Shown here: positions 49,770 to 55,938 of the stretch, piece by piece
How the letters are laid out: the number at the start of each line of letters is the position of its first letter
Position numbering within the stretch: position 1 is the first letter of the stretch
DNA from: Acidobacteriaceae bacterium
GTDB lineage: Bacteria > Acidobacteriota > Terriglobia > Terriglobales > Acidobacteriaceae
Reading direction: 5' to 3'
Length of the DNA: 55,938 nucleotides
NCBI GenBank assembly: GCA_030041045.1
Contig: JASHOQ010000008.1
Span: 1 to 55,938 of the forward strand
Program-made: the position numbers and the translations under genes
Notes under the pieces: model-generated
The model's input: only the letters and a program-made list of their open reading frames with translations
Told to the model about the DNA's origin: nothing
The model's database searches: none

Positions 49770-50882
49770 ATGCAAAGCTCCCTTCGCCGCCGTTTGATCT
49801 GCTGTTCCGCTCTCGCCTCTCTTTGCCTTTGCGCGTCCGGCTGCAAGAACAGCCCGCCTCCGCCCGCGGCCACATCTCAAAATGCAACGGACCAGGCGGT
49901 CGCGGTACCGCTGCAGGTGGATCGCCGCGATCCCGCCATCGACGCGATCGTTCCCGCCGGCGCGCAGCTCGAGCGCGTGGCCACGGGGTTCAAGTGGGTG
50001 GAGGGGCCGGTGTGGGTGGGCGACAGCCTCTTCTTTGCCGACATCCCCTCGAACAGCATCCGCAAATGGACGCCGGGTGAGGGCGTTTCCATCTGGCTGC
50101 AGCCGAGCGGCTACAAGGGGTCCGCTCCCTATGGCGGGCCCGAATCGGGAACCAACGGCATGACCCTCGACACGCAGGGCCGGCTCACCGTGGCCGGCCA
50201 CGCGCAGCGCGACGTGCTGAGATTTGAATCGCTCGATCCCGCGCAGGCGCCCACGGTGCTCGTCGATTCCTACCAGGGCAAGCGCCTCAACAGCCCCAAC
50301 GATCTGGTCTACCGCTCCGACGGGTCGCTCTATTTCACCGATCCGCCGTACGGCTTGCCAACGCAGGGGGATAAAGACCCGATCAAGCAGCTCAAGGTGA
50401 ACGGGGTCTACCGCATTCCGCACGCGCTGGACCACGCGGCTGGCGCGCCTGCCGATAACGCGCACCTGCAACTGCTCATCAGCGACCTGCCACGGCCCAA
50501 CGGCATCGCCTTCTCACCCGGAGAAAAATATCTTTATGTGGATAACTCCGAGCCCAAAAAGATCTGGATGCGCTACCGCGTCAAGCCCGACGGCACGCTC
50601 GCCGACCCCAAGCTTCTTTATGACGCCACCGCCGACACGCGTCTTGGCGGACCCGACGGCATCAAGGTGGATGTGGAGGGTAACATTTACGGCGCCGGTC
50701 CCGGCGGCGTGCTGATTCTGTCGCCCGATGGAAAGGCGTTGGGCACGATCCTGATCCCTGAGCGCGTAGCCAACCTCACCTTCGCCGGACCCGACCGCAA
50801 GACGCTCTACATCGCCGCCAGCAGCAGCCTTTATCGCATCAACCTGAATATCGCCGGCGAGCCGCTGGTGCAGAGCAAGTAG
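49770..50882 (+). CDS. SMP-30/gluconolactonase family lipoprotein
   Basis: The 370-residue protein begins with a lipoprotein signal (LICCSALASLCLCASGC, lipobox with Cys at about residue 23). The six-bladed propeller follows, with metal and substrate residues in WVEGPVWVGDSLFFADIPSN, TNGMTLD, NSPNDLVYRSDGSLYFTDPPYG, LPRPNGIAFSPGEKYLYV and LGGPDGIKVDVEGNIYG. It would hydrolyse a sugar-acid lactone in the periplasm. It is beside the galactarate cluster, so a galactaro- or glucaro-lactone is a plausible substrate by context. The start ATG follows CAGGAAAAA. Confidence 0.9.
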   Translation: MQSSLRRRLICCSALASLCLCASGCKNSPPPPAATSQNATDQAVAVPLQVDRRDPAIDAIVPAGAQLERVATGFKWVEGPVWVGDSLFFADIPSNSIRKWTPGEGVSIWLQPSGYKGSAPYGGPESGTNGMTLDTQGRLTVAGHAQRDVLRFESLDPAQAPTVLVDSYQGKRLNSPNDLVYRSDGSLYFTDPPYGLPTQGDKDPIKQLKVNGVYRIPHALDHAAGAPADNAHLQLLISDLPRPNGIAFSPGEKYLYVDNSEPKKIWMRYRVKPDGTLADPKLLYDATADTRLGGPDGIKVDVEGNIYGAGPGGVLILSPDGKALGTILIPERVANLTFAGPDRKTLYIAASSSLYRINLNIAGEPLVQSK

Positions 50883-50919
50883 CGGAGGTAGCGGGGTCAG
50901 CGGGGTTAGCCGAGCTACG

Positions 50920-51028
50920 GCATTTTCTGAGTTACTGTGTCCTCTTCGTTCCTTCGCAAGGTCGCCGCTCCCTGTTGGTCGCGTCGACTCTGCTTTCCGT
51001 CTTCGGGATATAGCTACTCAGAAAATGC
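50920..51028 (+). repeat. 109-nt structured element, copy 2
   Basis: The ends GCATTTTCTGAGT and ACTCAGAAAATGC pair perfectly over 13 bp. Copy 1 at 17243-17351 has the same length and centre, but its fourth base pair is A-T where this one has T-A, a compensatory change. It lies in the gap past the SMP-30 stop, convergent with garD. Confidence 0.8.
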
Positions 51029-51102
51029 TTTAGAAGCGTAAGGCGCTGGCGGAGCCAATCAGTAGTCGGTCACCGGCAGCCCCGGAGCCAGTCTGTCGTC
51101 GG

Positions 51103-51178
51103 TTCCCTGATCCCTGTTCCCTGATCCCTGTTCCCTGACCCCTGACCCCTGATCCCTGTCCCTGTTCCCTTCCCTCAC
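51103..51178. repeat. Heptamer tandem repeat past the garD stop
   Basis: About ten copies of a 7-bp unit (CCCTGAT, CCCTGTT, CCCTGAC) fill the gap up to the garD stop codon. Confidence 0.85.
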
Positions 51179-52719
51179 GTCACCGGCCCCGGATTGAACA
51201 GCACAAACTCGTTGTGCAATCCCCAGTGATCGGCCCACGCTTTTTTCCTGCCACTGGCGACGTCCAAAACCAATGATAAAATTTCCCAGCCGACTGCTTC
51301 GACCGTCGCTTCGCCGGTGGCGATCCGTCCCGCGTCGATGTCGATGAGGTCGTGCCAGCGCGCGGCGAGCCCGCTGTTGGTGGAAACCTTGATGACCGGC
51401 GCCACGGCCAGTCCGTAGGGCGTGCCGCGCCCGGTGGTAAAGATGTGCAGGTTCATGCCGGCGGCCAGCTGCAGCGTGCCGCAGATGAAATCGCTGGCCG
51501 GCGTGGCGGCAAAGACCAGGCCTTTCTGCCGCACGCGCTCGCCCGCGGCGGCCACGCCCATGAGCGCCGTCGAGCCGGCCTTGGCAATCGAGCCCATGGC
51601 TTTCTCCACCACGTTGGCCAGTCCGCCCTTTACATTGCCCGGCGTGGGATTGGCCGCGCGGTCGGCCCCGCCGGCGCGGAGATATTCGTCGTACCACGCC
51701 ATCTCGTGCAGGAATTCGCTTGCAATCCTGGGCGTGGCCGCGCGCGCGGTCACCAGATGCGCTGCGTCGCGCACCTCCGTCACTTCAGAGAACATCACCG
51801 TGGCGCCGGCGCGCACCAGCAGATCGGCCGCGAAACCCACGGCGGGGTTTGCGGTCACGCCCGAGAGCGCATCCGACCCTCCGCACTGCAGGCCGACCAC
51901 GAGATCGGCCGCCGGGCAGCTGACGCGTTTGCGCTCGTTCAGCTTCTTCAGTTTTTTCTCGGCCAGCGCCAGGATGTTGGCCACAATCTCGCCGAAGCCG
52001 TGCTGCGCCTCCTGCATCACCGCGACCGAAGGCGCCTCTTCGAGAACGGGCAAAGCTCCGGCAGGAATGAGCCGCACCGGCTGCAGCTTTTCGCAACCCA
52101 GGCTCACCAGCAGAATTTCGCCGCCGAAGTTGGGGTTCAGGCTCAGGTTGCGCAGCGTGCGAATGGGAATGGCCGCGCCCGGCGCATCGATGGCCACGCC
52201 GCAGCCGTAGGGATGGGTGATGGCCACCACGTCATCCACGTTGGCGTAGCGCGGCAGCAGCTCGGCCTGGATGCGCTTCACGGCGTACTCCACCGTGGCC
52301 GCCACGCATTGCACCGTGGTGCTGATGCCGAGAAGGTTTTTCGTGCCCACGGTGCCGTCGGCGTTGCGGAAGCCCTCGAAGGCGTAGCCTTCGAGCGCGG
52401 GCAGCGGCGCGGGCACATTGGTTGCCAGCGGACACGCGGCGAGTTCCGGCGGTGCGGGGAGCGTCATCAAGCCTTCGTGCACCCAGCTCCCGCGCGGAAT
52501 GGCGCGGTTGGCATAGCCGATCACCACGCCGTAGCGCACGATTGCGTCGCCGGCGGCCAGGTCGGCGAGCGCCAGCTTGTGCGCTTCAGGAACTGCTTCG
52601 CGCAGTTCGAGCCCCGATGCCAATATGGCCCCCGCGGGCAATCCGCCCGGGTTCACCACCACGGCCACGTTGTCGCTCGCATGTGCGCGCAGAGTGCGAG
52701 GCTCGGCTTCCGGGGCCAT
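51175..52719 (-). CDS. garD: Galactarate dehydratase (GarD/UxaA family)
   Basis: A 514-residue dehydratase that converts D-galactarate to 5-keto-4-deoxy-D-glucarate. The N-terminal SAF-like part ([42 protein letters not shown]) and the core ([97 protein letters not shown]) match GarD throughout. The exact ending LFNPGPVT also matches GarD rather than altronate dehydratase. It is divergent from garP-like gene, with tandem repeats in between. Altronate dehydratase is the alternative but the context argues for galactarate. Confidence 0.94.
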   Translation of the reverse strand: MAPEAEPRTLRAHASDNVAVVVNPGGLPAGAILASGLELREAVPEAHKLALADLAAGDAIVRYGVVIGYANRAIPRGSWVHEGLMTLPAPPELAACPLATNVPAPLPALEGYAFEGFRNADGTVGTKNLLGISTTVQCVAATVEYAVKRIQAELLPRYANVDDVVAITHPYGCGVAIDAPGAAIPIRTLRNLSLNPNFGGEILLVSLGCEKLQPVRLIPAGALPVLEEAPSVAVMQEAQHGFGEIVANILALAEKKLKKLNERKRVSCPAADLVVGLQCGGSDALSGVTANPAVGFAADLLVRAGATVMFSEVTEVRDAAHLVTARAATPRIASEFLHEMAWYDEYLRAGGADRAANPTPGNVKGGLANVVEKAMGSIAKAGSTALMGVAAAGERVRQKGLVFAATPASDFICGTLQLAAGMNLHIFTTGRGTPYGLAVAPVIKVSTNSGLAARWHDLIDIDAGRIATGEATVEAVGWEILSLVLDVASGRKKAWADHWGLHNEFVLFNPGPVT

Positions 52720-52732
52720 GTGACCATCCTAG

Positions 52733-52835
52733 CTCCCTCGCTCCCTCGCTCCCTTGCTCCCTCGGTCCCTCGGTCCTACTCCCTACTCCCTATTCCCTAT
52801 TCCCTATTCCCTGTTCCCTCGCTCCTTTACAACCC
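52733..52835. repeat. Heptamer tandem repeats in the garD-garP divergent promoter region
   Basis: Units CTCCCTCG, CTCCCTA and TTCCCTA repeat about twelve times between the two divergent gar genes. Confidence 0.85.
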
Positions 52836-52914
52836 CGCTCCCGCTCGCATACAAGAAGTGTGTCCCGGCCGTATCTGGCCCTGAGAGCAGACGCACAGAG
52901 GGTTCACGCGAACA

Positions 52915-54237
52915 TTGGCCCAAGAACGGCAAACCCGGGTACGCTACCTGATCATCTCCATTCTTTTCGTGGTGAGCTGCTTCAGCTTTGCTGACCGCTC
53001 GGCGCTCTCGCAGGCAGCGGCCGCCATGCCCGAGGCGATGAACCTGGACCCGCGGCGGCTGGGTTTTCTGCTTTCGGGCTTCGGCTGGGCCTACGCGCTC
53101 GGCCAGCTCCCTGCCGGCGGCCTGCTCGACCGCTTCGGCTCCAAGCGCGTCTACGGCATCGGCATCGTTCTCTGGTCGTTCTTCGCGTTTCTCACCGGCT
53201 GCGCGGGCTACGTGGCGGCGAGCCTGGTCTTCACCGTCATCCTGGTCCTCCGCATCCTCTCCGGTCTGGCGCAAGCGCCCGTCTTTCCCGGCAACGGCCG
53301 CATCGTGGCCGCGTGGTTTCCCACATCGGAGCGTGGCCGCGCCTCTGCCATCTTCAATTCAGCGCAGTACTTCACGCTGCCCCTCTTCGCTCCCATCTTC
53401 GGCTGGCTTATACACTGGGCGGGATGGCGCGCCTGCTTCTGGTTTTTGGGGGCTCTCGGCGCGTTGCTCGCGCTGGTCTGGTTCACCAACATTTACGGCG
53501 TCAAGCAACATCCGCGCATCGCGCCGGCGGAGGTCGCCTTTATCGAGCGCGGCGGCGGCCTGGTGAATACTGACGCGCAATCGGCAGCGCGCAGAAACAC
53601 GCTTACCTGGGCGACGGTAAAAATGCTTTTGAGCTACCGCATGCTGGTGGGCGTCTACATCGGCCAGTTCTGCATCAACACGCTCACCTGGTTTTTCCTC
53701 ACCTGGTTCCCGCTCTACCTGGCCCAGGCGCGGCACATGTCGGTGCTCAAAGTGGGACTGGCCGCGGCCGTTCCCGGCCTCTGCGGCGGCGTGGGCGGCA
53801 TTCTGGGTGGCGTGCTTTCCGATGCGCTGCTTCAGCGCGGGCATGGCTTGAGCTTCGCGCGCAAGCTGCCCATCATGGCCGGCATGGGGCTCTCCATGAC
53901 CATCGTGGCCTGCAATTACGCGCACTCTGTGGCGCTGATGCTGTTCTTCATGTCGCTTTCTTTTTTCGGCAAGGGCGTGGGCGCGCTGGGCTGGACGGTG
54001 GTCTCCGACACCTCACCCAAAGGCATGGTGGGCATGAACGGCGCGCTCTTCAATCTCTGCGGCAACATGGCCGGCGTCACCACGCCGCTCGTCATCGGCG
54101 CCATTGTGGAGCGGACACACTCTTACAATGACGCGCTGGTCTTCGTCAGTTTCATCGCTTTCTGCACCATCGTGTGTTACGGGCCGGTTGTCGGCGAGAT
54201 CAAGCGGCTGGATTTTGGCGAGGCCTCCGGTTCCTGA
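52915..54237 (+). CDS. MFS transporter of galactarate/glucarate type (GarP/GudP-like)
   Basis: The 440-residue permease has 12 predicted helices. TRVRYLIISILFVVSCFSFADRSALSQAA, LLSGFGWAYALGQLPAGGLLDRFGSKRVYGI and GLAQAPVFPGNGRIVAAWFPTSERGRASAIFNSAQY are typical of the anion:cation symporter group that imports glucarate and galactarate. The start is apparently a TTG. It is divergent from garD. Substrate inference rests on family and context. Confidence 0.92.
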   Translation: MAQERQTRVRYLIISILFVVSCFSFADRSALSQAAAAMPEAMNLDPRRLGFLLSGFGWAYALGQLPAGGLLDRFGSKRVYGIGIVLWSFFAFLTGCAGYVAASLVFTVILVLRILSGLAQAPVFPGNGRIVAAWFPTSERGRASAIFNSAQYFTLPLFAPIFGWLIHWAGWRACFWFLGALGALLALVWFTNIYGVKQHPRIAPAEVAFIERGGGLVNTDAQSAARRNTLTWATVKMLLSYRMLVGVYIGQFCINTLTWFFLTWFPLYLAQARHMSVLKVGLAAAVPGLCGGVGGILGGVLSDALLQRGHGLSFARKLPIMAGMGLSMTIVACNYAHSVALMLFFMSLSFFGKGVGALGWTVVSDTSPKGMVGMNGALFNLCGNMAGVTTPLVIGAIVERTHSYNDALVFVSFIAFCTIVCYGPVVGEIKRLDFGEASGS

Positions 54238-54261
54238 CCTCTTCGCTCCAGCCGTCAGGCC

Positions 54262-54753
54262 TTACGGCTTCCGAGCCGTTGTGAAAAAGTCGATGAGATT
54301 ACCGTCGGGGTCGCGAAAGTAGATGGAGCGCGTGCCCCATGGCTGTGTTGTGGGACCCTTCACCCAGCGCACGGAGTTCCCCAGCCGCGCGTATTCTCTA
54401 TCGACGTCGAGGACTTCGAACTCCAGGATCGCAGTGTGGTTCTGCGCCGGCAAGGCTGAGCCGGGGATGTATCTCTGCTGTGCGCCGGCGGAGAACAGCG
54501 CCAGCACTGCGGCGCCGGTGTGAAATTCAACGTAGTCGTCGCCGGACCACTGCGGCTCGATTTGCAAAACGCGCGCGTAGAATGCGGCCAACGCTTTCAC
54601 GTGGTTGGTGATGAGGCAGGTGTGGACCAGCACGGCATGCGCGCTTTGGGAATCTTCTGAAGCTGCAGACAAACCCGCGCCAGGCGCGGCAAGCATGGCG
54701 GCCACGATAAGGGCCAGCGTTGCGTTTACCACGCGAAGGAGTTGAGCTTTCAC
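54262..54753 (-). CDS. VOC-superfamily (glyoxalase-like) protein with signal peptide
   Basis: The 163-residue protein starts at the GTG preceded by AGGTGAGAG. A hydrophobic N-terminus (LALIVAAMLAAPGAGLSA) suggests export. The single VOC domain is seen in VHTCLITNHVKALAAFYARVLQIEP, YVEFHTGAAVLALF, HTAILEFEVLDVDREYARL and GTRSIYFRDPDGNLIDFF, with metal-ligand candidates H and E. Its substrate is unknown. It sits between the gar genes on the opposite strand, so it is not part of their transcript. Confidence 0.85.
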   Translation of the reverse strand: MKAQLLRVVNATLALIVAAMLAAPGAGLSAASEDSQSAHAVLVHTCLITNHVKALAAFYARVLQIEPQWSGDDYVEFHTGAAVLALFSAGAQQRYIPGSALPAQNHTAILEFEVLDVDREYARLGNSVRWVKGPTTQPWGTRSIYFRDPDGNLIDFFTTARKP

Positions 54754-54796
54754 GGGATCTCTCACCTGAGGTCGCGTTCCGATTCCGATTCTACGC

Positions 54797-54915
54797 GCCG
54801 CCTCGCTGACTTGCTGACTCGCTGACTTGCTGACTCGCCGCCTCGCTGACTTGCTGACTCGCCGACTTGCTGACTCGCCGCCTCGCTGACTCGCTGACTC
54901 GCTGACTCGCCGCCT
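54797..54915. repeat. Octamer tandem repeat upstream of garL
   Basis: About fourteen copies of an 8-bp unit (CTGACTCG, CTGACTTG, CCGCCTCG) occupy the gap between the VOC and garL-like starts. The same unit occurs in argS and at 12189-12216. Confidence 0.9.
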
Positions 54916-54946
54916 GCCCTTACAATCTCCAAAGGAGACCCGACCC

Positions 54947-55732
54947 ATGCCCGAGTGGCCCGGCAACCTGCCCCGCAATGCGTTCAAGCAGGCACTCGCC
55001 CAAGGCGAGCGCCAGGTGGGCCTCTGGTCCGCTTTGGCCAGCCCGATAGCGGCGGAGATTCTGGCCGGCGCCGGCTTCGACTGGATCGTGATCGACGGCG
55101 AGCACGCGCCCAACGACATTTCCACGCTGCTGCCGCAACTGCAGGCCATGCGCGGCGGCACGGCCGAGCCCGTGTTTCGCGTGCCCTGGAACGAGCTGGT
55201 CATCATCAAGCGCGCGCTCGACGTGGGCGCACGCACGCTGCTCGTTCCCTTTGTGCAAAATGCGGAGGAAGCGCGCCGCGCCGTGGCCGCCGCGCGTTAC
55301 CCTCCGCTTGGCATTCGCGGCGTGGCCGGGGCCATGCGCGCCATCGACTATGGCCGCACGCAGAACTATCACCGCAACGCCCATCTCGATACCTGCATCC
55401 TGGTTCAGGCGGAGACGCGGGCGGCGCTTGGGGCAATCGAGGCCATCGCCGCGGTCGAAGGCGTAGACGGAATCTTCATCGGCCCCAGCGACCTGGCCGC
55501 CGATCTGGGCCACCTTGGCGATCCCAAACATCCTGAAGTGCAGTCGGCCATCAAAGACGCTGCGCAACGCATTCGCGCTGCGGGCAAATCCGCGGGCACG
55601 CTCACGGGTAACGCCGACGATGTCGAATCCCTCTTCGGGCTCGGCTTCAACTTCGTCGCCACCGGCAGCGACGTGAGCATCCTGGCGCGCAACGCTGAAG
55701 CCATTGCCGCGCGTTTCAGAAGACACGAGTAG
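54947..55732 (+). CDS. garL: HpcH/HpaI-family aldolase, GarL-like
   Basis: A 261-residue class II aldolase expected to split 5-keto-4-deoxy-D-glucarate to pyruvate and tartronate semialdehyde. The catalytic histidine is in VIDGEHAPND, the metal ligands in LVQAETRAALGAI (Glu) and GIFIGPSDLAADLG (Asp). The ATG at 54947 follows CAAAGGAG. It is 22 bp upstream of the garR-like gene, and GarD and the transporter are adjacent. A 2,4-dihydroxyhept-2-ene-1,7-dioate aldolase is the main alternative, but context favours GarL. Confidence 0.92.
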   Translation: MPEWPGNLPRNAFKQALAQGERQVGLWSALASPIAAEILAGAGFDWIVIDGEHAPNDISTLLPQLQAMRGGTAEPVFRVPWNELVIIKRALDVGARTLLVPFVQNAEEARRAVAAARYPPLGIRGVAGAMRAIDYGRTQNYHRNAHLDTCILVQAETRAALGAIEAIAAVEGVDGIFIGPSDLAADLGHLGDPKHPEVQSAIKDAAQRIRAAGKSAGTLTGNADDVESLFGLGFNFVATGSDVSILARNAEAIAARFRRHE

Positions 55733-55754
55733 AAAGGCGCAAAGGAGATTCGCC

Positions 55755-55938
55755 ATGGCAACCGTCGGATTTGTCGGCCTGGGCATTATGGGCCGGCCCA
55801 TGCTCAGAAACCTGCTCAAAGCCGGCCACACCGTGGTCGCTTATGGCCGCAATGCGGAAAAACTGGATGCCTGCGTGAAAGAGGGCGCCCAGCGCGGCGC
55901 CTCCAACAGCGACGTGGGCGCGCGCGCGCCGATGGTCG
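55755..55938 (+). CDS. garR: 2-hydroxy-3-oxopropionate (tartronate semialdehyde) reductase, N-terminal fragment
   Basis: Only the first 61 codons are in the window. The start ATG follows AAAGGAG. The translation opens MATVGFVGLGIMGRPMLRNL, with the GxGxxG dinucleotide-binding motif. GHTVVAYGRNAEKLDACVKEGA follows. Members reduce tartronate semialdehyde to glycerate with NAD(P)H. The assignment to GarR rather than a 3-hydroxyisobutyrate dehydrogenase is by its place after the aldolase. Confidence 0.85.
   Translation, partial: MATVGFVGLGIMGRPMLRNLLKAGHTVVAYGRNAEKLDACVKEGAQRGASNSDVGARAPMV

Noticed and set aside
54754..55236. N-terminal extension of the VOC frame through the octamer repeat
   Set aside because: The extension is SAS/VSE-type translation of the tandem repeat and overlaps garL. 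The GTG at 54753 with a ribosome-binding site gives a normal VOC protein.

Overview
The window is GC-rich, densely packed chromosomal DNA from a Gram-negative (diderm) bacterium. It encodes LPS export proteins (LptB and an LptC/LptA fusion), an Omp85 outer-membrane protein with TamB, sigma-54, Lon, a divergent Hfq and an orphan Hcp. This mix, plus many short palindromic repeats that run in frame through housekeeping genes, suggests an Acidobacteriota genome (Terriglobia / Acidobacteriaceae-like). That placement is inference from gene content; there is no rRNA gene here to confirm it.

Layout. Positions 1-5.2 kb hold the start of metG (minus), argS (plus), a secreted fibronectin-type-III protein, and a REP-associated tyrosine transposase flanked by inverted REP palindromes. 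Positions 5.2-11.0 kb are a minus-strand envelope block: a hypothetical gene, then lptC-lptA fusion, lptB and rpoN. Positions 11.1-12.2 kb hold a secreted MetX-like alpha/beta hydrolase. Positions 12.2-25.7 kb are a long minus-strand run: glyQ and glyS, hicBA, recO, a 7Fe ferredoxin, an inositol-monophosphatase-like gene and hfq-like gene, a VWA protein, a moaD-moaE fusion, hcp, lon, and an anti-sigma/ECF-sigma pair. Positions 25.8-34.4 kb are a plus-strand outer-membrane assembly operon: Omp85 with about seven POTRA domains, a SurA-like chaperone and TamB. Positions 34.5-49.6 kb are mixed: a NYN-domain protein, a BON protein, a CPBP protease, a GntR regulator, two small secreted proteins, penicillin acylase, a polytopic membrane protein, a prenyl synthase, a DUF59 protein, a truncated-looking OmpR-type regulator and a DHFR-like gene between inverted repeats. 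Positions 49.7-55.9 kb are a hexarate catabolism cluster: SMP-30-like lactonase, garD, garP-like MFS, garL-like aldolase and the start of garR, with a VOC protein interposed.

How the genes work together. The lptCA-lptB genes build the LPS export bridge, and the Omp85/SurA-like/TamB operon inserts outer-membrane proteins. It sits divergently next to an ECF sigma and zinc anti-sigma pair that could monitor the envelope. The gar cluster would import galactarate or glucarate, dehydrate it, cleave the product to pyruvate plus tartronate semialdehyde, and reduce the semialdehyde to glycerate.

The most unusual signal is repeat biology. Several palindromic families, 7-8 bp tandem repeats and a 109-nt structured element (two copies, with a compensatory stem change) are scattered through intergenic DNA. 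Several are also read in frame inside ArgS, RecO, GlyQ, the VWA protein and a membrane protein. A RAYT transposase that could mobilise some of them lies in the same window.
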